The notes: generated by a model not told the origin, from the letters alone. A DNA stretch of 64,000 bases from an uncultured Desulfovibrio sp. (GCA_913060505.1 CAJXRQ010000009.1:1-64000), one strand, 5' to 3'. Positions 17,142-26,991 are shown, numbered from the stretch's first letter. Translations and numbers: made by a program.

Positions 17142-19448
17142 CTAATCACGCATGGAAAGAATCAAGTCACGAAGTTCATTGGCTTCCTGTTCCAAGTCCT
17201 TAACGGCTTGGCTGGAGCGTACCATGTTCTCCATCGTCAGGGTGGAAATCTCGTCGATCTCCGCCGTACCTCTGCTGATTTCCTCCGATGCGGCGGATTG
17301 TTCTTCCGCAGCCGTGGCTATGGCAGCCACTTCCGTGGAAGTACTTTCCACAACGCCCATAATATCCTTGAGCACCTCGCCAGACTGCCAGGTGAGATCC
17401 GTACTTTCGGAAACAGATTCTGTTGCCGACTCCGTATCCTTCACAGCCTGAGCCGTTCCGTCCTGAATCTTTCCGATGACTTCACCGACCTCCTTGGTGG
17501 CATTGACGGTCTTTTCCGCCAACTTGCGGACCTCGTCGGCAACCACGGCAAACCCGCGACCGGCCTCGCCAGCCCTCGCAGCCTCAATAGCTGCATTAAG
17601 CGCCAAAAGGTTGGTCTGATCAGCAATATCATTGATGACCTGCAACACCTGGCCGATCTCGCCAGCCTGGGAACCGAGATCGCGCATGACTTCGTTCAGG
17701 TTCTCGGCCTTGCCTTTGACTTCGTTGATGGAAGCGACAGCATGTTCTACCACAACGGCACCGGCCTTGGCCTTTTCGCTGGCCAAATTGGCATTTTCCG
17801 CAGCAGTGCTGGCGTTGCGGGCCACTTCAAGCACCGTTGCGTTCATTTCTTCCATGGCGGTGGCATTTTCGCCAGTCCGCGCCTTCTGGGTCTCGGCACC
17901 CAGTCTTGAGTCCTCAAGTTGCTCGGACAGTTCATTGGCCGATTTTGTCAGGCGGCGCGAAATTTTCATGGCATCTTCTGCAGCCTGTCCTATACGCTCC
18001 CCATGGGAACGGATGCGATCTTCCGCCGCTCGGATCTCAGTCATATTGTAATAGATGGCAAAGACGCCGATCATCTCGCCGTCCAAGTCATAAATGGGTG
18101 TTGCACTGATATCGAGGATCAGGTCACGTCCGTCATCTGTGGAAAGTAAACATTCTTCACGCTGAGTGCTTTTCTCTTCCAAAGCCTTCCTTGAAAGGGA
18201 GCGTTCTCCCGAATCGCCGTACATGAGGGTTTCAAGACACGCTCCCATGTACTCGCTCGGAGTTCCTGACTTGCCGAGAAGATCGAGATAATCCTGATTG
18301 AGGTAGGTCATGCACCCCTTGGTATCGATAACGGCACAAGGCAGTATGATGCCGTCCAGCACCCCCTGCACAAATCCAAATTTTTCCTTGAGGTCGCCAC
18401 TCATCTTGCCCAGGTGGTCGGCAAGTTCTCCCAGCTCATAACGGAACCTGCCGTCGAGTTCAGCATAGAAATCACCAGAGGCCACGCTGTTCGCATATTC
18501 GATGATCACACGCACAGGCTTTGTTATCGTTCGCCGGAATCCGAAAATAATAACGCCGACGGCCAGCAGCACTCCCGCTATTCCTGCAAGAATGATTACC
18601 AACTGTTGCCTGTTGGCGACCGAGGTCAGGTCATCCATGTACACTGTGATGCTGATGAACCAGCCGGTCAGAGGCTCCGATTGGAAAGTCTGAACCTTGT
18701 CACGTCCCTTATAATTGTAAAAAAAGTAGTCATCCTTGCCCTGCTTTTTCACTTCCAGCAAATGGTCAATAACGCTGGACCGCTTGCCAACAACCTTCGG
18801 GTTGGGATGGCTCACGATGGTCCCCTGCCCGGTCATCATGTAGGCGTAACCATCAGAACCAATGCTCAATTTTTTAATAAACCGCTCAGAGAACTGATTG
18901 AAGTCAATTCCCAAGGCAACGCCGCCTGAGTCATAGACCCGTTCGGCCATAACAAACAGTTCGTGCCCGAAGTCGTCGTGTTTGGGCCTGTCCGAGATGA
19001 AAAACTTCTTATCCCCGCTAAAAAGACCCTTGAAATAATCCTTGTCAGCAACGGAAGTAACATCGCCCCCTGTTTCGCCCATGGCACTGGCAAGCACTGT
19101 TCCGTCACTCTTGAAAAGAACGGCTGAAACAACACCGGCATCAGCTGCAACCAGTTTTTGCAAGATGCGCTTTGTTCGTCCGGCGCTATTGTATGACAAC
19201 GCGGTGACTACCGAGGGATTTTGTGCCAGAGTCTTGACCACAGTCTGATAACGGCTGAGATATTCCTCCAGCGAGTACAGTGCACTTTGGTTGAATTGGC
19301 GCATGTCCTTGATCTGGGTATTCTTGACCATCTCATAACTGGTGGTGTTGATGTAAACGACAAGAGCTGAAACAAGCGCGATCAAAAGCACTGAAATGGT
19401 CGCACAGAATTCCGTAGCGACACTTTTTACCCTGAACAGTTTGAACAT
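17142..19448 (-). CDS. Methyl-accepting chemotaxis protein with Cache sensor and PAS domain
   Basis: 768 residues from the ATG at 19448, preceded by GGGGGAGATG. The first span is at about 14-35 and the periplasmic Cache region runs to about 280 ([19 protein letters not shown] is a typical dCache segment). The second span is at about 287-307, with HAMP and then a PAS domain (about 365-480, [14 protein letters not shown] near its end). The signalling hairpin has the conserved tip [19 protein letters not shown], followed by [16 protein letters not shown]. The ligand is unknown. No che operon is adjacent; cheV lies 30 kb away. Confidence 0.95.
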   Translation of the reverse strand: MFKLFRVKSVATEFCATISVLLIALVSALVVYINTTSYEMVKNTQIKDMRQFNQSALYSLEEYLSRYQTVVKTLAQNPSVVTALSYNSAGRTKRILQKLVAADAGVVSAVLFKSDGTVLASAMGETGGDVTSVADKDYFKGLFSGDKKFFISDRPKHDDFGHELFVMAERVYDSGGVALGIDFNQFSERFIKKLSIGSDGYAYMMTGQGTIVSHPNPKVVGKRSSVIDHLLEVKKQGKDDYFFYNYKGRDKVQTFQSEPLTGWFISITVYMDDLTSVANRQQLVIILAGIAGVLLAVGVIIFGFRRTITKPVRVIIEYANSVASGDFYAELDGRFRYELGELADHLGKMSGDLKEKFGFVQGVLDGIILPCAVIDTKGCMTYLNQDYLDLLGKSGTPSEYMGACLETLMYGDSGERSLSRKALEEKSTQREECLLSTDDGRDLILDISATPIYDLDGEMIGVFAIYYNMTEIRAAEDRIRSHGERIGQAAEDAMKISRRLTKSANELSEQLEDSRLGAETQKARTGENATAMEEMNATVLEVARNASTAAENANLASEKAKAGAVVVEHAVASINEVKGKAENLNEVMRDLGSQAGEIGQVLQVINDIADQTNLLALNAAIEAARAGEAGRGFAVVADEVRKLAEKTVNATKEVGEVIGKIQDGTAQAVKDTESATESVSESTDLTWQSGEVLKDIMGVVESTSTEVAAIATAAEEQSAASEEISRGTAEIDEISTLTMENMVRSSQAVKDLEQEANELRDLILSMRD

Positions 19449-19653
19449 TTGTACATCTCCCCCGTAGAATTCTCGACACAACGTAACAACAGAGCGGCGG
19501 CAGACCTTGATGAATCCAAAATTGATATAGGGTTATCGCGTCAATTTTGTAAAGCACATTCAAAAAACACCAGAAACACCCATACTTCTGTATAGAAAAT
19601 CAAACGTAGCACGTTCAACGTCAAAAAAATAAAAAACGGCCAAACAAGGAATC

Positions 19654-20115
19654 ATGATGAAACAGTTGGAAACTGAAACATGGGAAGTGATGCAGACCTG
19701 CAAGCGTCTTTTGGGGGTAACGAATCTACAAAAGATTTTTTCCCGGGGCAGAACGCAAATAAATCGTTACTGCATGGACCCTCGTTATGCCGATGCCCAA
19801 CGGAATCCGCTGGACAGACTCATAGCCATGTTTGAACTGGCTTTGGAGGCCGGAGGAAGGGAAACAGTCCGGGCAGCATTGAACATGCTGGCCAAACCGC
19901 TGGGATGCAGAGTTCAGGAGGTGGAAGAACCTGTTCCCGACAAGGCTACCGTGGAAGAAGAATGTCTGGATGACTATCCTGAACTGGTGGAGCTGAACCG
20001 GCTGATCACCGAGCGAAGGCACCCGGACGAAGTTCGACGCCAAGCGGAAATCACCATTCGTGAAATCGGCGAGACCTGCACTCTCTATGAACAGGTCTGG
20101 AAATCCCGTTCCTGA
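19654..20115 (+). CDS. Conserved protein resembling phage CII-like regulators
   Basis: 153 residues with AAGGA 4 bases before the ATG. The N-terminal part (LLGVTNLQKIFSRGRTQINR, then YCMDPRYADAQRNPLDRL) looks like a small helix-turn-helix region of the type in phage CII/YdaS-like regulators, in which a charged residue pair precedes a conserved NPLDRL. The rest is helical and acidic. There are no other phage genes nearby. Function unknown; regulation of DNA or transcription is a guess from fold resemblance. Confidence 0.55.
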   Translation: MMKQLETETWEVMQTCKRLLGVTNLQKIFSRGRTQINRYCMDPRYADAQRNPLDRLIAMFELALEAGGRETVRAALNMLAKPLGCRVQEVEEPVPDKATVEEECLDDYPELVELNRLITERRHPDEVRRQAEITIREIGETCTLYEQVWKSRS

Positions 20116-20139
20116 TGCAGATTGATCAGCACGCCCGGA

Positions 20140-21921
20140 TCAATTGAATCCTTCTGCAGCGGCCAGCCGGGAGGGGGTAAAGGTCATGGATCCGAGCTTT
20201 GCGAACGTGGTGGCCTGTCGCACGGTCAGACTTGCGGCATCCTGCTGGTCTATCAGGAAGGAATCACCCTTTTTCAACGGCTTCCCATTGATCATGGCCA
20301 CCAACTTGTTGTCCGGCCCGTTACTCCATGTTTCCTGCAAAACATATTTTCCTTGCGGAAGCGCATAACGACCGTCTTTGCTCCAGGGGATAAGCAGCGA
20401 TTGTCCCCGCTCGTCAGCAAGACGCAATGCATACACCTTACGCGGAGCTACATCGACGTAGAAGAAAGACCGTTTTACGCCCGGAGTCTCCCGTACAACC
20501 TTGAAACGCTGTCCTCCCGGCACATCGGAAGCGACGGCATAGCGGCCGATAAAATTCTCCGGGTCCAAAATGATTTCCCAGCCAAGGTCCTGCCCCTTGT
20601 TATCCCACGGGATGGCCACAAACCCCTTGAGATTCAAAACCTCGCGCCGGGCACCACCATATATTCCTTCCAGAATAAGCTGATCGCCGCGCACGGCATG
20701 CAACACTTCACCAGCACGCACGAAAACAGGACTCCCGTTCAGCCAGCATACGAACACCGGCTTGTCGTCACGAGGGTTTGAAGGCATGGTTCCGGTCCAG
20801 GCCACACGGGACCGCGCAATCCGGCGGCCGTCCACACGCAACTCCAAGTTGGAGAACGGCTCGAGAGCCATGCGGTGGGCCTCAATAAGGTTAACACCGG
20901 GCCTGTCCGAGGCAAACAAGGCCAAGGCCGGTTCGAATTCCTTGACACCGGTTTCTTCGGGCTTCACATGGAGCGTGGAACCGGGGGCAAGGCGAATTAC
21001 AGAACCGTTATTCACAGCCCGCCCGTTGACGGTCACCCGCACTCCCTTCGCTGCATAACGTTTGACGTCCTCACCGGTAAACACAGGAGGCACGGCTTCA
21101 ACGCCAAATTCCGCCAGGAGCAGGCAAGTGGCCTGTAACTGCTGATGGACCTTCCAATCCATCTGAATAATGTCCTTGCTTACCTCAACGGCAATGGCAG
21201 GAATGTTGTGTTCCGCCAGAGCATAGCAGGTCAGGGACTTGCGCATTTCAGGATAGCTGGTGGCCTTGTCGAAGGTCCGTGTATTGAAAAGTTTGAACTG
21301 ATAGTCGTGGGAACGGATATGAGAATTCAGGCGTGAGAGCACGTCATTGACGGTGTTCTCAAGGTTGATGCTGTGCCTTGCCCCTTTCCACAACAGGGTA
21401 TCGACAATGATCGACTGTCCATACCGTTTGGGGTTGCGCATTTTGTCGATGTACGTGGGATAGTAGAAACCGCTTCCTTCATGCAGGTGAATAAAGGCAT
21501 CGCATTGGGGCAGCAAAAAACGGATGACCCGCGCTACACGGTCTTCATAAAACCGATTGTAATTTTTGTCGAAACGCCGGTTCATATCGACGTTGATCTG
21601 GCGAAGATGCAAATTGATGGAAGGTACGTTGGCTCGGGGCAGAACGATGAGGTTTCCCCTGTGGAGCGTTGACCGGGAGAGGAGCTGGGCCGTGACGAAT
21701 CCGGATTGTTCGTCGCCCTGAATACCGCCTTGCACCATAACCGTAGGGCCAGGGAGGTCGCCCTTTATGAAAACGACCTTCAGCGGATATTGGGTTCCCT
21801 TGAAAAAAACATACTCATGCGCGTCTGCATGGGCGACGGCGGAAACCAGCAGGACCGCGAGCAGACTAAGCCAGAATATTGTACAGCGGGTATGTTTCCG
21901 AGAAAATGACTGTTCCATCAT
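20140..21921 (-). CDS. M14-type D,L-carboxypeptidase-like protein, Csd4/Pgp1 type
   Basis: 593 residues starting at the ATG at 21921 with GGAG upstream. A signal peptide ends near AHADAHE. The N-terminal M14 domain shows GGIQGDEQSG, a Q-x-x-E metal site instead of the common H-x-x-E, and the later histidine in FIHLHEGSGFYYP. A glutamine zinc ligand is the known peculiarity of Helicobacter Csd4, which trims tripeptide to dipeptide in peptidoglycan. The C-terminal 300 residues contain beta-rich repeats (VTVNGRAVNNGSVIRLAPG) probably used for binding. It is the last gene of the purB operon, next to a Csd6/Pgp2-like enzyme, supporting a cell-shape role. Confidence 0.8.
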   Translation of the reverse strand: MMEQSFSRKHTRCTIFWLSLLAVLLVSAVAHADAHEYVFFKGTQYPLKVVFIKGDLPGPTVMVQGGIQGDEQSGFVTAQLLSRSTLHRGNLIVLPRANVPSINLHLRQINVDMNRRFDKNYNRFYEDRVARVIRFLLPQCDAFIHLHEGSGFYYPTYIDKMRNPKRYGQSIIVDTLLWKGARHSINLENTVNDVLSRLNSHIRSHDYQFKLFNTRTFDKATSYPEMRKSLTCYALAEHNIPAIAVEVSKDIIQMDWKVHQQLQATCLLLAEFGVEAVPPVFTGEDVKRYAAKGVRVTVNGRAVNNGSVIRLAPGSTLHVKPEETGVKEFEPALALFASDRPGVNLIEAHRMALEPFSNLELRVDGRRIARSRVAWTGTMPSNPRDDKPVFVCWLNGSPVFVRAGEVLHAVRGDQLILEGIYGGARREVLNLKGFVAIPWDNKGQDLGWEIILDPENFIGRYAVASDVPGGQRFKVVRETPGVKRSFFYVDVAPRKVYALRLADERGQSLLIPWSKDGRYALPQGKYVLQETWSNGPDNKLVAMINGKPLKKGDSFLIDQQDAASLTVRQATTFAKLGSMTFTPSRLAAAEGFN

Positions 21922-22564
21922 TGTTTTTGATCTCCAGCCGGATGCCGAAAACATCGCTTTTTTTCACCCCGGAGGGCATGATGAACGAGGTGCGTATGCG
22001 CTTGAAGCGTTGGATCTGGAACGTTAAGTCGTTCTTGTTGGTGTTGATGCTCACTTCTTCGCCGTTCTTTTTCACAAAAATGAAGTCGACCACTCCGGAC
22101 ATTGATTTGGTGGTCTGCATGTTGTTCAGCTCAAAACTGACAGTAGCCTTGGCACCGTTGATACGGGCCTGCAGATTTTCAACGCCGACCTGGCGCGTAT
22201 CCACACGGGAAAAAATCTTGCGCAAATCAAGGCTGGGCTGTTTGGTTTCAGGCTCGTCAGCGGCAGAAGAAAGCAGGGCCTGCAACTCTTTGGGGTCGTA
22301 GGATTGCAGAATCTTCTCCATATTGCCCAACCGTTCCAGACGAACTTCGGCGTCCACAAGACGCTGTTCCAATTTCTTCTTTTGAGCCAGCAACTCGGCA
22401 TTCTGCCACCAACCGCGCATCCCCATGTATATGCCGCCGGCAGCACAAAGAAGCATGAAAATCTGGGAAAACAGGAAAAGACGCAGCCAAAAGGGGCTGA
22501 GTCTGTAGCGCTTGACATCCGTATCGTCGCGCATGAAGAGAACGCTATATTTTGAATCGCTCAT
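21866..22564 (-). CDS. Membrane-anchored coiled-coil protein of the cell-shape operon
   Basis: 232 residues from the ATG at 22564, which overlaps the upstream stop by one base (TAATG). The cytoplasmic N-terminus of about 24 residues is followed by one span (about 23-43), a coiled coil (about 47-80, QKKKLEQRLVDAEVRLERLG) and a beta-rich periplasmic domain with GAKATVSFELNN. The family is not one I can name. Its last 56 bp overlap the M14 gene. Position between two peptidoglycan hydrolases suggests a scaffold or partner for them, comparable in role (not sequence) to Helicobacter Csd proteins. Confidence 0.75.
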   Translation of the reverse strand: MSDSKYSVLFMRDDTDVKRYRLSPFWLRLFLFSQIFMLLCAAGGIYMGMRGWWQNAELLAQKKKLEQRLVDAEVRLERLGNMEKILQSYDPKELQALLSSAADEPETKQPSLDLRKIFSRVDTRQVGVENLQARINGAKATVSFELNNMQTTKSMSGVVDFIFVKKNGEEVSINTNKNDLTFQIQRFKRIRTSFIMPSGVKKSDVFGIRLEIKNNDGTVIFSETYPLYNILA

Positions 22565-23820
22565 TACAGCTTTCTCCAGTCCTCGTGTTCTATCTTCCAA
22601 TCGTCTCCGACCGGGGCAAGGACTAATGTTTTTCGTCCCCGGTCCGCATAGCCAGCCGCGTCTTCATATTCCTGTATGAAATTGATTCGCAGGCCCTTCG
22701 GATCCGGAAAAATCCTCACATCGCCAACAGTTACCTTAACAGGAGGCTTCCGCTCCCACAATGTCTTTTTGTAATCGCCGATGGCTTTGGCTCCACGGTA
22801 GCTTCCCTGCACAGCATCATCCGTGTAAAAGGAAAGATACGAATCCACGTCCGCGCCCTGCCATGCTGCGGCCCAACGGTCGAGAACCGGACGCAGACGC
22901 TTGGCCATATTCCTGTAATAGAGCGGAGCAAGATCCTCTGAGGCAGAGGTATATTCGCGGCCGACCACAACCCAGCCGCCCTTGGCCGTGCGCATCCAGT
23001 ACAAACGCTTGCCAACGGTTTGCGACAGATTCGGAGAAAGGTAGAACTGGTCAAACCACGTCACCCAGTAATCAGGGCCGGCAATGGCATGGACATTGCC
23101 CACCATGACCTGAATCCACGGCGTTCTGTGAAAAATTTTCTCCTTGTGGCTTTTGAAGGCTGCAAAATCTCCGCTCCCGGACAAGGTGAAGGCCACGGGG
23201 TCAAAGTGGGAAAAAAAGTCATCCGACCGATTCTGCCAGTCCCTGGCCCATTTGTGAACTTCCTGAACGAGATCTGCAGCCGACTTGCCGTCGTCACCGG
23301 CATCGGATTTCCAGGAAACGTCCTCGGCCACGAGCACGGGCATACCCCGATACAAATCATGCCCCAAAGCCTTGAGATCAGAAGCCTTGAGAGCGATGCA
23401 TCCACGAGTGTCGTGCGGGGTGAGTTCCTTGCCCCGGCCATGCAGCCAGATGCCCGAACCGGTTTTGCCTTTGAGACGGTCAACCGGATTGGGGTAGTTC
23501 AGCGAGTACGCGATATTGCCATACAAATCCCAACCAAGGGAACGCCGAATGCGTCCACCGAGGAAGTACGCTCCCTCCGGCGTTCGCAAATCTCCCCGAG
23601 TCATCTTGTCGCCTTGGGCCTGCCCGGTGGTGCAGGGCAACTCCATCACCGCCTTAATGGGGCTTTCATGCTGCAAGACGAAAAGCCGCTGGGTGTCCTT
23701 GTCGACGGCCAGCAGGCGCTCCGGCACCCATTGGTGAGAAGTAACCGTAGGCCTCCAGCCGTCATCCGCAAAGGCAGGACAGCAGCACAAGGCAAAAAGA
23801 AAAACCAGAAGTACCCGCAT
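22564..23820 (-). CDS. L,D-transpeptidase-fold (YkuD) protein with NTF2-like C-terminus, Csd6/Pgp2 type
   Basis: 418 residues from the ATG at 23820 (an upstream TTG is less likely). A signal peptide ends at AFADDG. The YkuD domain spans about 30-180 with the active-site block GIWLHGR...DTRGCIALK, Cys being the nucleophile. The remaining part ends in an NTF2-like domain (about 285-418) with WAAAWQGADVDSYLSFYTDD. This two-domain layout matches Csd6 of Helicobacter and Pgp2 of Campylobacter, L,D-carboxypeptidases that convert tetrapeptide to tripeptide, the substrate of the M14 enzyme encoded downstream. It follows pyrE by 33 bp. Confidence 0.88.
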   Translation of the reverse strand: MRVLLVFLFALCCCPAFADDGWRPTVTSHQWVPERLLAVDKDTQRLFVLQHESPIKAVMELPCTTGQAQGDKMTRGDLRTPEGAYFLGGRIRRSLGWDLYGNIAYSLNYPNPVDRLKGKTGSGIWLHGRGKELTPHDTRGCIALKASDLKALGHDLYRGMPVLVAEDVSWKSDAGDDGKSAADLVQEVHKWARDWQNRSDDFFSHFDPVAFTLSGSGDFAAFKSHKEKIFHRTPWIQVMVGNVHAIAGPDYWVTWFDQFYLSPNLSQTVGKRLYWMRTAKGGWVVVGREYTSASEDLAPLYYRNMAKRLRPVLDRWAAAWQGADVDSYLSFYTDDAVQGSYRGAKAIGDYKKTLWERKPPVKVTVGDVRIFPDPKGLRINFIQEYEDAAGYADRGRKTLVLAPVGDDWKIEHEDWRKL

Positions 23821-23853
23821 AGACAAAACCTGTGCCCGATGCGGCGACCGAAG

Positions 23854-24414
23854 CTACCGGGAGGCAGCTTCCAGCAATTCGCCGCGCGTGAAAATCGAAT
23901 CCAGTTGCAGACCGGCTTTGGCGAGATTCTCGCGACCGCCCTCTTCGCGGTCCAGAACGCATACGACGGCGGCAATTTCAAGTCCCGCTTCACGCACACG
24001 CTCCGCAGCCGTCACCAAAGTCCCCCCAGTGGTGACAACGTCTTCAAGCAAGGCAACCTTCATGCCCGGCCTGAAGTTCTGCAAGCCCTCAAGATACTGA
24101 TTCGTCCCGTGCCCCTTGGGTTTCTTGCGAATGATGAAACCGGGCAGGGGACGCTTTTCAACATGGGAAATCACGGTTACGGAGGAAACCAGCGGATCTG
24201 CGCCCAGTGTCATCCCTCCCACGCCCTGAACGTCGTATCCTTTGAGCAGATCAAGGAAACACATCCCGATGAGCCAGCTGCCCTCCGGGTGCAACGCCGT
24301 CTGCTTGCAATCAAAGTAATAATCGCTCTTGCGTCCTGAAGTCAGCGTAACCTCGCCTTCCCTGTAGGAAAGCTCCATAAGCAGGCGAGCCAGACGTTTC
24401 TTCATATCATTCAT
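23854..24414 (-). CDS. pyrE: Orotate phosphoribosyltransferase
   Basis: 186 residues, usual length. It converts orotate and PRPP to OMP in pyrimidine synthesis. The PRPP-binding motif is VALLEDVVTTGGT, the flexible catalytic loop has FIIRKKPKGHGT, and the N-terminal FDCK motif is present in YYFDCKQTAL. Start and purB stop overlap by one base (TAATG), so the two are translationally coupled. Together with purB and the three cell-wall genes it forms a five-gene operon. Confidence 0.96.
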   Translation of the reverse strand: MNDMKKRLARLLMELSYREGEVTLTSGRKSDYYFDCKQTALHPEGSWLIGMCFLDLLKGYDVQGVGGMTLGADPLVSSVTVISHVEKRPLPGFIIRKKPKGHGTNQYLEGLQNFRPGMKVALLEDVVTTGGTLVTAAERVREAGLEIAAVVCVLDREEGGRENLAKAGLQLDSIFTRGELLEAASR

Positions 24415-25715
24415 TAGGCACCTGCTCCAAAAACACGCTCGAAAATGGCGTCTTCGTATTGTTTGTAATAATTCGGGTCAAAAGCATCGTCAAGGTCATT
24501 AGGTGAAAGATGCGTATTGATTTCAGCATCCTTGCGCACCTGCCCCTCGAACTGGACCTTCTCTTCCCAACAATGCATGGCAACACGCTGGACCATTTCA
24601 TAGGCAGTCTGGCGGCGCAGTCCGGAATCGATAAGCTTGCCCAAAACCCTTTGGGAGTAGAAAAGACCGTAAGATCCGAACAAGTTGCGTTCAATATTAT
24701 CCTTCTTGACGACCAAGCGGCTCAAAACACCTGCCATGCGATGCAGGACGTAATCCATGAGCATGGTGCTGTCCGGCATGATAACCCGCTCCACCGAGGA
24801 GTGGCTGATATCCCGTTCGTGCCACAGGGCCTGGCTTTCCATGGATGCCAGGGCATTGGAACGCACCAGCCGGGAAAGACCGCAAAAGTTTTCCGCGGAG
24901 ATGGGGTTCTTCTTGTGCGGCATGGCCGAAGAGCCTTTCTGCCCCTTGGTAAATCCTTCCTCGACTTCCAGTACTTCGGTGCGTTGCAGGTGGCGAAGCT
25001 CCGTGCTGAGACGTTCGATGCCGCCGGCCATAATGGCCAGCGTGGTGAAGAACTGCGCATAACGGTCACGCTGCACGATTTGGGTGGAATGAATATCAGG
25101 ATTCAGTCCCAGACGGGTGCAGGCTTTTTCTTCCAGCTCCGGGCTCAGGTGGGCATAGGTTCCCACGGCCCCGGAAATTTTGCCTACGCGCACAGCCTCG
25201 CGCGCGGCCTCGAACCGTTCGCGGTGGCGTTGAAATTCGGCGTAAAAACCAGCGAACTTGAGTCCGTAGGTTGTCGGCTCGGCATGAATGCCGTGTGTAC
25301 GCCCCATGCACAAAAGTCCCTTGTGCTCATGGGCGAGGTCATACAGTGCGTCCAGCAGTTCGTCCAGGGCCTGGGCAACAAGGTTGCCAGCACGGGTCAG
25401 CAATACGCCGTTGGCCGTATCCACGATATCGGAAGAGGTGCAGCCAAGGTGGATATACCGGGAGCGAGGACCGACTTTTTCCTCCACGGCAGTAAGAAAG
25501 GCTATGACGTCGTGCTTGGTGGTCTTTTCGATTTCAACAATCCGGTCCACCTCGAAGTCCGCTTTTTCACGAATTTCGGCCATGGCGTCTTCAGAAATCC
25601 GCCCCATTTCGCACCATGTCTCGCACACGGCCAGTTCCACTTCCAGCCATACACGAAACTTGTTTTCCAAGGTCCACAAGGTCGCCATTTCTGGCCTGGA
25701 ATACCGTTCAATCAT
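24414..25715 (-). CDS. purB: Adenylosuccinate lyase
   Basis: 433 residues. It cleaves SAICAR and adenylosuccinate in purine synthesis. The fumarase-superfamily signature is visible as KGQKGSSAMPHKKNPISAEN at about 256-275, with the catalytic serine in the SSAMPHKKNP loop. The general-acid histidine region is MGRTHGIHAEPTTYG, and the N-terminal MIERYSRPEM is typical. It heads the operon, followed by pyrE. Confidence 0.97.
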   Translation of the reverse strand: MIERYSRPEMATLWTLENKFRVWLEVELAVCETWCEMGRISEDAMAEIREKADFEVDRIVEIEKTTKHDVIAFLTAVEEKVGPRSRYIHLGCTSSDIVDTANGVLLTRAGNLVAQALDELLDALYDLAHEHKGLLCMGRTHGIHAEPTTYGLKFAGFYAEFQRHRERFEAAREAVRVGKISGAVGTYAHLSPELEEKACTRLGLNPDIHSTQIVQRDRYAQFFTTLAIMAGGIERLSTELRHLQRTEVLEVEEGFTKGQKGSSAMPHKKNPISAENFCGLSRLVRSNALASMESQALWHERDISHSSVERVIMPDSTMLMDYVLHRMAGVLSRLVVKKDNIERNLFGSYGLFYSQRVLGKLIDSGLRRQTAYEMVQRVAMHCWEEKVQFEGQVRKDAEINTHLSPNDLDDAFDPNYYKQYEDAIFERVFGAGA

Positions 25716-25748
25716 CTGCCTGCTCCCGTATTGTCTGTTCCAAAGCCC

Positions 25749-25780
25749 AAAAAAGGCAGCACGTATCTGCTGCCTTTTTT
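25749..25780. terminator. Bidirectional terminator between fmdB-like gene and purB
   Basis: The hairpin AAAAAAGGCAGCA-cgtatc-TGCTGCCTTTTTT is perfectly symmetrical with A- and T-runs. It ends 6 bp from the fmdB-like stop codon and terminates that minus-strand transcript before purB. Confidence 0.9.
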
Positions 25781-25785
25781 ACGTC

Positions 25786-26106
25786 CTACGATGCCGAGTT
25801 GGAGGTTGTGGTGCTCGTTGTTTCCAAACTCGCGGAAGCCGCGCTTCCGGCAGGTTCGGCACTCTCCGCACCAGTCTCGCTGCTCTTTCCGCTCTTGCCG
25901 TCTTCTCCGGAACCGTTGGAAGGGTTCTTTCCCGCGTAATCGGTAACATACCACCCGGTCCCTTTGAGCACGAAAGAAGTATTGGAAATCAGCCTTTTCG
26001 ACTCGCCCCCGCATGTTGGGCAAGACTGCTCGCATTCCTCAAAACCGGATTGCCACTCCTCGAAAACGTGGCCGCATTTCTGGCATTTATATTCGTAAAT
26101 AGGCAC
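25786..26106 (-). CDS. FmdB-type zinc-ribbon protein
   Basis: 106 residues beginning with GTG after AAAGGAG. The N-terminus [17 protein letters not shown] and the second knuckle CPTCGG are the FmdB/CxxC_CXXC_SSSS ribbon. The region [18 protein letters not shown] is the other hallmark of this family. The C-terminal 45 residues are a Ser/Gly/Ala/Thr-rich low-complexity tail. The family is described as putative regulatory, with no established mechanism. Confidence 0.88.
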   Translation of the reverse strand: MPIYEYKCQKCGHVFEEWQSGFEECEQSCPTCGGESKRLISNTSFVLKGTGWYVTDYAGKNPSNGSGEDGKSGKSSETGAESAEPAGSAASASLETTSTTTSNSAS

Positions 26107-26182
26107 GATTCACTCCTTTCCGGGCACAACACAGCCCCCGAAAACCGAAGCCTCCGGAAAGCATACGCCCGCTCGGAGGTCG

Positions 26183-26293
26183 CTACTTTTCAGCGGCGGC
26201 CTTTGCTTCCTTGATGCGATTCTTGATACGCTTGGCGCGACGCTGACGACGACGGTCTAATTCCTTTTTACGCTCGTGCTTTTTATGAGCCAT
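26183..26293 (-). CDS. Very small, highly basic protein (36 residues)
   Basis: The frame starts at the ATG at 26293 with a strong AAGGAG 6 bases ahead and stops at TAG. The product begins MAHKKHERKKELDRRRQRRA and ends KEAKAAAEK, with about half Lys/Arg and no hydrophobic segment; a single helix is expected. Strong ribosome-binding site, clean boundaries and codon use like the neighbours support a real gene. It resembles short basic proteins annotated as unknown in delta-proteobacteria. RNA or ribosome binding is plausible but unproven. It lies upstream of the fmdB-like gene on the same strand. Confidence 0.75.
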   Translation of the reverse strand: MAHKKHERKKELDRRRQRRAKRIKNRIKEAKAAAEK

Positions 26294-26476
26294 GATTATC
26301 TCCTTAACTAGTTATGATGGTCCTTCTCGGACCACTATTATCGTGAGCCGGTTTGCTTACCCCATTGTCCGCCGCTTTGTCCAGCCCTGCCGACCAGAGA
26401 TACCGGCACTTGACGCAACGTGTTTTCATGACCATATTCCCCCTTCAACGCAATTTTCCAGGAGGAGCCGGAAGCA

Positions 26477-26962
26477 ATGATCAAAAGTGTCAGCCTGAAA
26501 GCCGCAGTCAGGGATACCATACGGATTTTTCAATTCGAACAATGGATACGCTTCTATTACATTAAAGGGGAAGGCGACGCCTTGTGCGTTGAAATTCCCG
26601 ATGAAATCATGAAGCGGGTGGAAGAGGAATACCCTTCCCTCAAAAGTCTGGCCGAAACCATGACTGGAAGCATCGATTACAAAAAATCGCACGAAATCGT
26701 CTGTGCGCACGTAGCTTCCCATCTGGACGGCACCAAATACGACATGACGGTCATGCCTAAAGTGTTCGATTCTCCGCAGTTCAAAATTGAAATGTATGTT
26801 TTCAACATGTGGATGAAGATGCACGAACCCTATCTGGAAGAAGAAATCATGTTCTTTTCCGACTGGGAAGAGATGTGGGAAGAATGGAACAAGCTGGAAG
26901 AGGTCCAGCAATACCGCGAAAAACTGATCAACAGCGGCCAGACGCCCACCACCGTCCAGTAG
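26477..26962 (+). CDS. Conserved acidic hypothetical protein
   Basis: 161 residues with AGGAGG before the ATG. No signal peptide or span. The protein is rich in Glu, Trp, Met and aromatic residues, for example FFSDWEEMWEEWNKLEE near the C-terminus, and begins with SVSLKAAVRDTIRIFQFEQW. I do not recognise the family. It stands alone between the divergent small basic gene and a good terminator, so it is a monocistronic cytoplasmic protein. Confidence 0.75.
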   Translation: MIKSVSLKAAVRDTIRIFQFEQWIRFYYIKGEGDALCVEIPDEIMKRVEEEYPSLKSLAETMTGSIDYKKSHEIVCAHVASHLDGTKYDMTVMPKVFDSPQFKIEMYVFNMWMKMHEPYLEEEIMFFSDWEEMWEEWNKLEEVQQYREKLINSGQTPTTVQ

Positions 26963-26991
26963 CCGGAAAAACATACCCTGTCTTTTGAGCG

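Noticed and set aside
23020-24339. 439-codon plus-strand frame opposite the YkuD-type gene and pyrE
   Set aside because: It spans two real genes and their junction on the other strand; no family features.
24510-25946. Long open frame on the plus strand (478 codons) opposite purB
   Set aside because: Shadow of purB; the composition is that of a reverse-strand GC-rich frame.
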